Positions 37,184-48,061 of a stretch of 64,000 nt of DNA are shown one piece after another. Position numbers and translations under genes: made by a program. Under the pieces are notes generated by a model, which ran no database searches, was not told the DNA's origin, and worked only from the letters and a program-made list of their open reading frames with translations. The DNA is from Anaspis maculata (lineage: Eukaryota > Arthropoda > Insecta > Coleoptera > Scraptiidae), in NCBI GenBank assembly GCA_949128115.1, contig OX421961.1:123941050-124005049 (forward strand), written 5' to 3'. Numbering within the stretch: position 1 is the stretch's first letter; each line of letters starts with the position of its first letter.

Positions 37184-40100
37184 CCGAAAAAACAATTTTT
37201 TTGTGTGAGCACTTTATGCGAATCTCTGTTTCTAGGTGACAACTTAGTGTTTGGGGTGAGTTTTAACCCCCGGGAAACCTAGTGCGAGTAGATTTTCTTG
37301 CATGAAATTGTTGCTCTGGATGAGCTCTACGACTTATATCAGTATGAAAAGGATCACAATTTGCGTTCCCGAAAAAACAATTTTTTTGTGTGGGCACTTT
37401 ACGCGAATCTCTGTTTCTAGGTGACAACTTAGTGTTTGGGGTGAGTTTCAACCCCCGGGAAACCTAGTGCGAGTTGATTTTCTTGCATGAAATTGTTGCT
37501 CTGGATGAGCTCTACGACTTATATCAGTATAAAAAGGATCACAATTTGCGTTCCTGAAAAAACAATTTTTTTGTGTGGGCACTTTACGCGAATCTCTGTT
37601 TCTAGGTGACAACTTAGTGTTTGGGGTGAGTTTTAACCCCCGGGAAACCTAGTGCGAGTTGATTTTCTTGCATGAAATTGTTGCTCTGGATGAGCTCTAC
37701 GAATTATATCAGTATAAAAAGGATCACAATTTGCGTTCCCGAAAAAACTATTTTTTTGTGTGGGCACTTTACGCAAATCTCTGTTTCTAGGTGACAACTT
37801 AGTGTTTGGGGTGAGTTTTAACCCCCGGGAAACCTAGTGCGAGTTGATTTTCTTGGATGAAATCGTTGCTCTGGATGAGCTCTACGACTTATATCAGTAT
37901 AAAAAGGATCACAATTCGCGTTCCCGAAAAAACATTTTTTTTTGTGTAGGCTCTTTACGCGAATCTCTGTTTCTGGGTGACAACTTAGTGTTTGGGGTGA
38001 GTTTTAACCCCCGGGAAACCTAGTGCGAGTTGATTTTCTTGCATGAAATTGTTGCTCTGGATGAGCTCTACGACTTATATCAGTATAAAAAGGATCACAA
38101 TTTGCGTTCCCGAAAAAACAATTTTTTTGTGTGGGCACTTTACGCGAATCTCTGTTTCTAGGTGACAACTTAGTGTTTGGGGTGAGTTTTAACCCCCGGG
38201 AAACCTAGTGCGAGTTGATTTTCTTGCATAAAATTGTTGCTCTGGATGAGCTCTACGACTTATATCAGTATAAAAAGGATCACAATTTGCGTTCCCGAAA
38301 AAACTATTTTTTTGTGTGGGCACTTTACGCGAATCTCTGTTTCTAGGTGACAACTTAGTGTTTGGGGTGAGTTTTAACCCCCGGGAAACCTAGTGCGAGT
38401 TGATTTTCTTGCATGAAATTGTTGCTCTGGATGAGCTCTACGACTTATATCAGTATAAAAAGGATCACAATTTGCGTTCCCGAAAAAACAATTTTTTTGT
38501 GTGGGCACTTTACGCGAATCTCTGTTTCTAGGTGACAACTTAGTGTTTGGGGTGAGTTTCAACCCCCGGGAAACCTAGTGCGAGTTGATTTTCTTGCATG
38601 AAATTGTTGCTCTGGATGAGCTCTACGACTTATATCAGTATAAAAAGGATCACAATTTGCGTTCCTGAAAAAACAATTTTTTTGTGTGGGCACTTTACGC
38701 GAATCTCTGTTTCTAGGTGACAACTTAGTGTTTGGGGTGAGTTTTAACCCCCGGGAAACCTAGTGCGAGTTGATTTTCTTGCATGAAATTGTTGCTCTGG
38801 ATGAGCTCTACGACTTATATCAGTATAAAAAGGATCACAATTTGCGTTCCCGAAAAAACAATTTTTTTGTGTGGGCACTTTACGCGAATCTCTGTTTCTA
38901 GGTGACAACTTAGTGTTTGGGGTGAGTTTTAACCCCCGGGAAACCTAGTGCGAGTTGATTTTCTTGCATAAAATTGTTGCTCTGGATGAGCTCTACGACT
39001 TATATCAGTATAAAAAGGATCACAATTTGCGTTCCCGAAAAAACTATTTTTTTGTGTGGGCACTTTACGCGAATCTCTGTTTCTAGGTGACAACTTAGTG
39101 TTTGGGGTGAGTTTTAACCCCCGGGAAACCTAGTGCGAGTTGATTTTCTTGCATGAAATTGTTGCTCTGGATGAGCTCTACGACTTATATCAGTATAAAA
39201 AGGATCACAATTTGCGTTCCCGGAAAAACTATTTTTTTGTGTGAGCACTTTATGCGAATCTTTGTTTCTAGGTGACAACTTAGTGTTCGGGGTGAGTTTT
39301 AACCCCCGGGAAATCTAGTGCGAGTTGATTTTCTTGCATGAAATTGTTGCTCTGGATGAGCTCTACGACTTATATCAGTATAAAAAGGATCACAATTTGC
39401 GTTCCCGAAAAAACAATTTTTTTGTGTGGGCACTTTACGCGAATCTCTGTTTCTAGGTGACAACTTAGTGTTTGGGGTGAGTTTTAACCCCCGGGAAACC
39501 TAGTGCGAGTTGATTTTCTTGCATGAAATTGTTGCTCTGGATGAGCTCTACGACTTATATCAGTATAAAAAGGATCACAATTTGCGTTCCCGGAAAAACT
39601 ATTTTTTTGTGTGAGCACTTTATGCGAATCTTTGTTTCTAGGTGACAACTTAGTGTTCGGGGTGAGTTTTAACCCCCGGGAAACCTAGTGCGAGTTGATT
39701 TTCTTGCATGAAATTGTTGCTCTGGATGAGCTCTACGACTTATATCAGTATAAAAAGGATCACAATTTGCGTTCCCGAAAAAACAATTTTTTTGTGTGGG
39801 CACTTTACGCGAATCTCTGTTTCTGGGTGACAACTTAGTGTTTGGGGTGGGTTTTAACCCCCGGGAAACCTAGTGCGAGTTGATTTTCTTGCATGAAATT
39901 GTTGCTCTGGATGAGCTCTACGACTTATATCAGTATAAAAAGGATCACAATTTGCGTTCCCGAAAAAACAATTTTTTTGTGTGGGCACTTTACGCGAATC
40001 TCTGTTTCTAGGTGACAACTTAGTGTTTGGGGTGAGTTTTAACCCCCGGGAAACCTAGTGCGAGTTGATTTTCTTGCATGAAATTGTTGCTCTGGATGAG

Positions 40101-43100
40101 CTCTACGACTTATATTAGTATAAAAAGGATCACAATTTGCGTTCCCGAAAAAACTATTTTTTTGTGTGGGCACTTTACGCGAATCTCTGTTTCTGGGTGA
40201 CAACTTAGTGTTTGAGGTGAGTTTTAACCCCCGGGAAACCTAGTGCGAGTTGATTTTCTCGCATAAAATTGTTGCTCTGGATGAGCTCTACGACTTATAT
40301 CAGTATAAAAAGGATCACAATTTGCGTTCCCGAAAAAACTATTTTTTTGTGTGGGCACTTTACGCGAATCTCTGTTTCTAGGTGACAACTTAGTGTTTGG
40401 GGTGAGTTTTAACCCCCGGGAAACCTAGTGCGAGTTGATTTTCTTGCATGAAATTGTTGCTCTGGATGAGCTCTACGACTTATATCAGTATAAAAAGGAT
40501 CACAATTTGCGTTCCCGAAAAAACTATTTTTTTGTGTGGGCACTTTACGCGAATCTCTGTTTCTAGGTGACAACTTAGTGTTTGGGGTGAGTTTTAACCC
40601 CCGGGAAACCTAGTGCGAGTTGATTTTCTTGCATAAAATTGTTGCTCTGGATGAGCTCTACGACTTATATCAGTATAAAAAGGATCACAATTTGCGTTCC
40701 CGAAAAAACTATTTTTTTGTGTGGGCACTTTACGCGAATCTCTGTTTCTAGGTGACAACTTAGTGTTTGGGGTGAGTTTTAACCCCCGGGAAACCTAGTG
40801 CGAGTTGATTTTCTTGCATGAAATTGTTGCTCTGGATGAGCTCTACGACTTATATCAGTATAAAAAGGATCACAATTTGCGTTCCTGAAAAAACAATTTT
40901 TTTGTGTGGGCACTTTACGCGAATCTCTGTTTCTAGGTGACAACTTAGTGTTTGGGGTGAGTTTTAACCCCCGGGAAACCTAGTGCGAGTTGATTTTCTT
41001 GCATGAAATTGTTGCTCTGGATGAGCTCTACGACTTATATCAGTATAAAAAGGATCACAATTTGCGTTCCCGAAAAAACAATTTTTTTGTGTGGGCACTT
41101 TACGCGAATCTCTGTTTCTAGGTGACAACTTAGTGTTTGGGGTGAGTTTTAACCCCCGGGAAACCTAGTGCGAGTTGATTTTCTTGCATGAAATTGTTGC
41201 TCTGGATGAGCTCTACGACTTATATCAGTATAAAAAGGATCACAATTCGCGTTCCCGAAAAAACATTTTTTTTTGTGTAGGCTCTTTACGCGAATCTCTG
41301 TTTCTGGGTGACAACTTAGTGTTTGGGGTGAGTTTTAACCCCCGGGAAACCTAGTGCGAGTTGATTTTCTCGCATAAAATTGTTGCTCTGGATGAGCTCT
41401 ACGACTTATATCAGTATAAAAAGGATCACAATTTGCGTTCCCGAAAAAACTATTTTTTTGTGTGGGCACTTTACGCGAATCTCTGTTTCTAGGTGACAAC
41501 TTAGTGTTTGGGGTGAGTTTTAACCCCCGGGAAACCTAGTGCGAGTTGATTTTCTTGCATAAAATTGTTGCTCTGGATGAGCTCTACGACTTATATCAGT
41601 ATAAAAAGGATCACAATTTGCGTTCCCGAAAAAACTATTTTTTTGTGTGGGCACTTTACGCGAATCTCTGTTTCTAGGTGACAACTTAGTGTTTGGGGTG
41701 AGTTTTAACCCCCGGGAAACCTAGTGCGAGTTGATTTTCTTGCATGAAATTGTTGCTCTGGATGAGCTCTACGACTTATATCAGTATAAAAAGGATCACA
41801 ATTTGCGTTCCCGAAAAAACAATTTTTTTGTGTGGGCACTTTACGCGAATCTCTGTTTCTAGGTGACAACTTAGTGTTTGGGGTGAGTTTCAACCCCCGG
41901 GAAACCTAGTGCGAGTTGATTTTCTTGCATGAAATTGTTGCTCTGGATGAGCTCTACGACTTATATCAGTATAAAAAGGATCACAATTTGCGTTCCTGAA
42001 AAAACAATTTTTTTGTGTGGGCACTTTACGCGAATCTCTGTTTCTAGGTGACAACTTAGTGTTTGGGGTGAGTTTTAACCCCCGGGAAACCTAGTGCGAG
42101 TTGATTTTCTTGCATGAAATTGTTGCTCTGGATGAGCTCTACGACTTATATCAGTATAAAAAGGATCACAATTTGCGTTCCCGAAAAAACAATTTTTTTG
42201 TGTGGGCACTTTACGCGAATCTCTGTTTCTAGGTGACAACTTAGTGTTTGGGGTGAGTTTTAACCCCCGGGAAACCTAGTGCGAGTTGATTTTCTTGCAT
42301 AAAATTGTTGCTCTGGATGAGCTCTACGACTTATATCAGTATAAAAAGGATCACAATTTGCGTTCCCGAAAAAACTATTTTTTTGTGTGGGCACTTTACG
42401 CGAATCTCTGTTTCTAGGTGACAACTTAGTGTTTGGGGTGAGTTTTAACCCCCGGGAAACCTAGTGCGAGTTGATTTTCTTGCATGAAATTGTTGCTCTG
42501 GATGAGCTCTACGACTTATATCAGTATAAAAAGGATCACAATTTGCGTTCCCGGAAAAACTATTTTTTTGTGTGAGCACTTTATGCGAATCTTTGTTTCT
42601 AGGTGACAACTTAGTGTTCGGGGTGAGTTTTAACCCCCGGGAAATCTAGTGCGAGTTGATTTTCTTGCATGAAATTGTTGCTCTGGATGAGCTCTACGAC
42701 TTATATCAGTATAAAAAGGATCACAATTTGCGTTCCCGAAAAAACAATTTTTTTGTGTGGGCACTTTACGCGAATCTCTGTTTCTAGGTGACAACTTAGT
42801 GTTTGGGGTGAGTTTTAACCCCCGGGAAACCTAGTGCGAGTTGATTTTCTTGCATGAAATTGTTGCTCTGGATGAGCTCTACGACTTATATCAGTATAAA
42901 AAGGATCACAATTTGCGTTCCCGGAAAAACTATTTTTTTGTGTGAGCACTTTATGCGAATCTTTGTTTCTAGGTGACAACTTAGTGTTCGGGGTGAGTTT
43001 TAACCCCCGGGAAACCTAGTGCGAGTTGATTTTCTTGCATGAAATTGTTGCTCTGGATGAGCTCTACGACTTATATCAGTATAAAAAGGATCACAATTTG

Positions 43101-43670
43101 CGTTCCCGAAAAAACAATTTTTTTGTGTGGGCACTTTACGCGAATCTCTGTTTCTGGGTGACAACTTAGTGTTTGGGGTGGGTTTTAACCCCCGGGAAAC
43201 CTAGTGCGAGTTGATTTTCTTGCATGAAATTGTTGCTCTGGATGAGCTCTACGACTTATATCAGTATAAAAAGGATCACAATTTGCGTTCCCGAAAAAAC
43301 AATTTTTTTGTGTGGGCACTTTACGCGAATCTCTGTTTCTAGGTGACAACTTAGTGTTTGGGGTGAGTTTTAACCCCCGGGAAACCTAGTGCGAGTTGAT
43401 TTTCTTGCATGAAATTGTTGCTCTGGATGAGCTCTACGACTTATATTAGTATAAAAAGGATCACAATTTGCGTTCCCGAAAAAACTATTTTTTTGTGTGG
43501 GCACTTTACGCGAATCTCTGTTTCTGGGTGACAACTTAGTGTTTGAGGTGAGTTTTAACCCCCGGGAAACCTAGTGCGAGTTGATTTTCTCGCTTGAAAT
43601 TCTTGCTCTGGATGAGCTCTACAACTTACGTTTATATAAAAGTGATCACAATTTGCGTTCCCGAAGAAAT
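37184..43670 (-). repeat. Tandem array of 185-bp repeats, right arm, about 35 copies
   Basis: Same unit as the left arm, in opposite orientation. A duplicated block is visible. Rare variants ACAATTCGCG (37911 and 41242) and TTTGTTTCTA after TATGCGAATC (39261 and 39631; 42592 and 42962) recur at exactly 3331 bp, which is 18 units plus 1 bp, so about 2.3 kb was copied within this arm. The copied block runs out at the right end of the array. Variants with CGGAGATTCG, common in the left arm, are not seen here, so the arms have evolved partly apart. Confidence 0.95.
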
Positions 43671-43942
43671 GATTGCTGAATTATTATTTCGATTGTCGAG
43701 ATGATTCAAATAATTAAGAAAAGAAAAATTAAGTTTAGTTATTTCGATTGATGAGTTTGTGTGAAAGCACAAACGGGTGCCATAATTTTGCCATGCTTTA
43801 TTGAGGTTTTCTACTTTTCTTTTTGCCGAATACATCAACCAGAGGCATGCACGTATGAATCTTGATCTGTGGTGCGCCACTGGGCGTTCGGCAATCTTCG
43901 GTAAAATTTCTGCTATCTCAAGTTTGCTGTCTTCACACCGGT
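43665..43942 (-). repeat. Unique terminal segment of the foldback element, right
   Basis: Reverse-complement partner of 24830-25107, ending CTTCACACCGGT. The first repeat unit beside it carries the same private changes as the first unit of the left arm (ACGTAAGTTGTAGAGCTC and CAAGAATTTC), so the edge units are conserved between arms. Confidence 0.8.
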
Positions 43943-43951
43943 CCGATTTCT
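43943..43951. repeat. 9-bp target-site duplication, right copy
   Basis: CCGATTTCT, identical to 24821-24829, directly after the right end of the foldback element. Confidence 0.9.
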
Positions 43952-44790
43952 CGCCCCCAAAAATTTTTCTAGGAAAACGCTGAAACAGGTCGATTTTTAT
44001 TTTGAGGGCTACACCTAGGACACGCAATAGCATTTACCTAGGTTATGATACATCAAACTGAAGGTAATGAAATTCTCTTTCTGTCAAACATATTTCAATT
44101 TTTTTCAAGTCGCCTCCCAACCCTTCTCAAAATGCTCTCATTGTTAATTAAATGAAAGCTTTTCCCCTATTTACTTCCGATTCTTGACAATAGATTTTCC
44201 AGCGAAAACAGGTCGATTCTTATTTAGAAGCGGGCATGTAAAACACGTATCGGCAAATTTTTATCTTCAACCCTTTCGCCCTCACTCCACTTAAAAATTT
44301 CAAATAGCAATATTTACCTTGTGATCCATCAGATTGAAGGTAATAAAATGCTCCTGTCTGTAAAAAGTCATTGCAAGTTTATTAAATCACCCTCCAACCC
44401 TTTAAAAAAATTCTCTTAATTGGGGTTGAGAGGTTTGAAGATGAAAATTTCGCTGTTTTTGGTGGAAAATCTATTTCTTGAGGATCGGCAGGTAATAGAG
44501 GTAGAACTTCCATTTAATGACCAATGAAAAATTTTTGAGAAAGGTTGGGAGTGGTTGAAAAGATTTCAAAATATGTTTGACAGAAAGAGAATTTTATTGC
44601 CCTTAATTTGATGTATCACAAGATAGAAAATGCTATTTGAAATTTTAAAGTAGAGTAGGGTGGGGGAGAAGGGGTTGAAGATAGAAATTTGACAGTTTGT
44701 GTCATAGATACGGTCCTAGATGTCCTCAAAATAAAAATCGACCTGTTTCGGCGTTTTTACGGGGAAAAATTAGGCGGTAAGAAATCTGTG
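43952..44790. repeat. Diverged palindromic repeat family, copy 2
   Basis: ACGCTGAAACAGGTCGATTT near 43978 pairs with AAATCGACCTGTTTCGGCGT near 44735. Between them lie inverted and direct copies of the motif TGATACATCAAACTGAAGG / GAATTCTCTTTCTG also seen at 14225-15106. The left arm begins right at the foldback insertion site (GATTTCTCGCCCCC... against ...GGCGGTAAGAAATC), so the foldback element may have inserted at the edge of this older repeat. Confidence 0.45.
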
Positions 44791-45279
44791 GTGGGTTCTT
44801 TTCAAAAAATCATCCTGTATATTATTATGTTACTGTAAATAAAATCAATTGGTAATTATTGTTGATATTTACCAGAAATTGTGATTTTATTTTATATTTT
44901 ACACAATTACACACCCAAATGGTCTAGGGATCACCTCGAAATTCAGTCTCGATCAAAATGACAATTTCTCGAGAAAACATGAACCGATTCTGGAAATTTT
45001 CAGGGTGTTTGATGAAGTAATTCTTTGACTACAAGGTAACACCTTAGATCGCTCGATTGTTGACCCTCTGTACGATATACATGGTGACAATGATGGAAGG
45101 AGCGCAAAAATGATCTGACTTCAGCAAGGTCCCGGCGTTCCGAAAAAACAAGTCGCAGAATTTTCTAGGTGACATTTTTGATAAGCGAACGCCAATATTC
45201 CGAAACGGTTTTGGACTTTTGATAATATTTTGTTTTTTCTAAGATTTATTGTTTTTTTTGTGATTACATACATGATATA
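44791..45279. other. Intronic stretch, no supported feature
   Basis: AT-rich sequence with no open frame of interest and no clear repeat ends other than the terminus at 45280. Confidence 0.4.
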
Positions 45280-45764
45280 CAAGGTGTTACAGCTATGATA
45301 GCAAAAAATTTAACTTTGAGTAGATCTCGTGAAAATATGACGAAAACCTGTGTACCATTTTGCAAAGTTCGACCTAATGACGAAGATACAGCCCTTCTGA
45401 GATCACTTTTTTCGGATTCCAAAAATTTGTAGCTCTTGATCGTTTTCACGAAATTAACCTCAATTCAGCATAGACTGGTTTGTCGAAACTATCTACCGAC
45501 CTGTCAAATTTTGAACGAATCCAACCAGTAGCTTAGGAATTATGAGAGTAATTAATTTAGCAGCATCCGTGGAAAACTTGTCTTGAGGTAGCCCCCCCTG
45601 TAGTCTAGGAGCTAGCGATGGATTTTTCATATCATTTTAACAAAGCTACAATGTTCTCTTCAAAGAAAAAAAAACAAATTGTACGTGTCCCTTATATTGG
45701 GCAATTTTGAGACGTCAAACGATTACCCTGATAGCTTGATCAAATAAGGGCGAGCGGAATGTCC

Positions 45765-45833
45765 ACAACAGCTGGAATGGACGCAAGGTTTAGCGAACCA
45801 TGTCCCAAACGGGCCTGGGTTCGAGACCCACCA
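45765..45833 (+). ncRNA. tRNA-like sequence with strong B box, left arm
   Basis: GGTTCGAGACC at 45818-45828 matches the pol III B box well. GTCCC and GGGCC upstream could form an anticodon-like stem, and GGTTTAGCGAACC a D-arm-like stem. A proper A box and acceptor stem are not evident. The right arm (on the minus strand) has ACGGGACCAGGTTCGAGACC, which pairs better. Confidence 0.4.
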
Positions 45834-46114
45834 AGTTCAATCTCTTTTCTGTAGAAAATCATTTATTTTTATTTTTAAAGCAACTTTAATATGAAATACT
45901 GATTCCTTACTGGATTCTTGACTTTTTTCCGATAAATCAATAACGCCTTTTCGAATTTTTCTTGTTACTTTTCACACGGACTAGGTACTTAACAAGCGAA
46001 CGCTATACTGAACTATGGGAAAAAGTCAAGAATCCAGTAAGGAATCAGTATTTTAAATTTAGATTGATTTGAAGATTTAAAAGCACGATTTTCTTTCGAA
46101 AAAAAAAATCGGAC

Positions 46115-46185
46115 TTGGTGGGTCTCGAACCTGGTCCCGTTTTGGACATGGCTCGTTGAACCTCGCGCCCATTCTAGCTGCTGCG
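46115..46185 (-). ncRNA. tRNA-like sequence with strong B box, right arm
   Basis: Reverse-complement partner of the left-arm unit; B box on the minus strand at 46121-46131. The GTCC/GGAC stem with an AAAACG loop is intact in this copy. Confidence 0.4.
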
Positions 46186-46676
46186 GACATTTCTAATCGA
46201 GCTATCAGGGTAATCGTTTGACGTCTCAAAATAGCTTGTTATAAAGGACACATACAATCTTTTTTTTTAAGAGCTATAACGTCCAAAGGCCCCGGCTACC
46301 AGCTGGGAAAGGTTCGTTCTGGTCATCAGGAGATGTAGGGGGATGTTTAAATCAACATCGTAGCTTTGTTGGAATGATATAAAAAATCCGTCGCTAGCTC
46401 CCCGTCTACTATAGCTTCTACGCCACTGGTTGGATTTATTCAAAATTTGGTTGACAGATAACTTTGACAAACCAGTTCTTGCTAAATTCAAGCCGATTTC
46501 GTCAAAAAGTTCCTGAGTTACAAATTTTTGAATTCCGAAAAAAGTGAACTTTGAAGAGCTGTATCTTCGTCATTAGACCGAACTTTGCAAAATGGTACAT
46601 ATATAAGTTTTCGTCATATTTTGACGAGATCTACTCACAGTTGAATGTTTTGTTATCATCGCTGAAACACCCTGTA

Positions 46677-48061
46677 TTTTTTACATGGAAGAAAGTTGAG
46701 AACATTTGTATGTATAGTTGGTAGGTCTTGAGGCTGAATTTCAAGTCAGCGACGCAATTTGCACCACCAATTTAAGGCATCGATAAGCCAATCATCGCGT
46801 CGGATTTTGTTATGTTGCCGTAGTGACCAGACTTAGGCTACACTTGCGCGGGCTTATCTCCAACTTGGAATTCAGCCCTTAGAATCCAAAACCGAAGAAT
46901 TGATTATGAACCCAGGACTGAAGGATGTGACCATGGATTGGTAAGTTTTGAACGGGAAATTCGTGAAATATTGAGACGCGGCTTGAAAGTAAATCAGCCC
47001 TTCGTTGTGTCGAGCATCAGAAACTGAGTGGCCTTTGGCCTTCTCGAAAAAAAATACATCGGAAACGTAAGAAAGCAAACGGAGGCTCTCAAAGTTGAGC
47101 TCTAAGAATGTATTTTTTGTTATTACTTCAAATTTTATTATGTACTAGATTTTGACCAAAAATTTGGTACAAAAGTAGAAAGCATACCGATAAGCTGAAC
47201 ATATTGACCTTTGTTACATTCATAATTACAGTATCGTAGATATTGAGGGGCTCCTTTTTCACTTTCTGCCAATGATCATTTTTGAAAAGCAAAATTTGTA
47301 ATTTTACTTCCCTGACCCCCCACCAACATGAAAGGGAAAGTACTGTAATCGTGCAGAAAAAAAGTTGTGAGATTTCGCCGGATATATCCATTTTGAGGTC
47401 CCCCAAAACGATTGAGACCATTTTCAGAATGATATCTGTCTGTCTGTGTGTGTGTCTGTATGTCTGTCTGTGATCTTCCACGATAACTGCCGAACCGTTG
47501 ATACGATCAACGTGAATTTTGGTATGCGAACATGTTTTTTCTCTGGAAGAAGCCCATTAGTTTTTGGCTGTCATCTGGCAAACAGAAGTGTCACTATCAA
47601 CAAATGTCAGAAGCTATATCTCACGGAAATTGACTTGCAGTATATCATTTGAAAGCCCTTGAAAAACTGTATTCAGAACAGTTGAAAGTATAGCTTTATC
47701 TGTCATCTGTTGAATAATGGAAAATGTGGAAGTTCAAAATTTTACCATTAATTAGGCCATTAATTTATTCAAAATCTATCCGGCGAATTGGAACCAAACT
47801 TGGCAGGAAGCAACGCAACAAAAAAAGTCGGATCAAGTGTGCAATTGCAGTTCTCCGCAATTTTCCAGTCGGGAGTTATGAATTTTCAAAATTTCTCTTT
47901 GGAATCCCAAGAGGGCCTCTCACACGGGTTTTGACTAGAACAACTCGCTTTTGATGCAGGACTCTACTCAAAAATTCATTACTGCTCGGGGATCGACTTT
48001 TTTGAATAATTCCAACTGATATCGAAAGTAGATTGGATTGGGCGAAAGTATCGAAAGTAGA
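46677..48061. other. Intronic repeats, no supported gene
   Basis: About 47040-47240 (TCAAAGTTGAG, TTTGTTATTACTT, TTGGTACA) is a diverged relative of 48955-49130 inside the element at 48898-49249. A (CTGT)n tract lies at 47431-47471. The frames at 46872-47078, 47128-47481 and 47724-47954 show no family features. Confidence 0.45.
47431..47471 (+). repeat. CTGT/GTGT microsatellite with conserved flank
   Basis: CTGTCTGTCTGTGTGTGTGT followed by ATAACTGCCGAACCGTTGAT and then TTTTGGTA. This combination of a CTGT run and an AACTsCCGAACCG block is a widespread dispersed repeat in invertebrate genomes (recalled, not searched). A similar arrangement occurs on the minus strand at 60145-60250. Confidence 0.6.

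Larger units (their letters stand above)
24830..43942. mobile_element. Giant foldback element with satellite arms, 19.1 kb
   Basis: The ends are perfect inverted copies starting ACCGGTGTGAAGACAGCAAA, and the duplicated target CCGATTTCT flanks both sides, so this is one transposed unit. From each end inward there are about 280 bp of unique sequence, then a tandem array of a 185-bp unit. The left arm is 12.3 kb and the right arm 6.8 kb; they meet at 37168-37184 with about 15 bp between them. The unique ends differ at only a few positions, so the insertion looks young. Foldback (FB-like) elements with long, internally repetitive TIRs and 9-bp duplications are known in Drosophila, and Mutator-like elements also make about 9-bp duplications; which superfamily mobilises this one is unknown. 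No transposase is encoded, so it must be moved in trans. It lies in the dsx intron. Confidence 0.85.
45280..46674. mobile_element. TA-flanked inverted-repeat element with tRNA-like arms
   Basis: Left end CAAGGTGTTACAGC and right end GCTGAAACACCCTG are inverted copies, each flanked by TA (45278-45279 and 46675-46676). Arms of about 650 bp pair up to AATACTGATTCCTTACTGGA (about 45895) and its complement (about 46034-46053), leaving a loop of about 86 bp. Each arm contains a tRNA-like segment. The termini resemble the CAGGGTG ends of other TA-flanked elements in the window, but the interior is unrelated to the element at 17588-18571. No transposase. Confidence 0.65.

Noticed and set aside
26882..41893. 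Open frames of 62-122 codons within the 185-bp arrays
   Set aside because: They are repeats of the same translated unit in either orientation. The unit length is not a multiple of 3, so the frame breaks with each copy, and no start, splice or selection signal is visible.
25108..43670. Array resembling a CRISPR at first sight
   Set aside because: Units are contiguous 185-bp copies without unique spacers, in a eukaryotic intron, and lie inside a transposon with target duplications.
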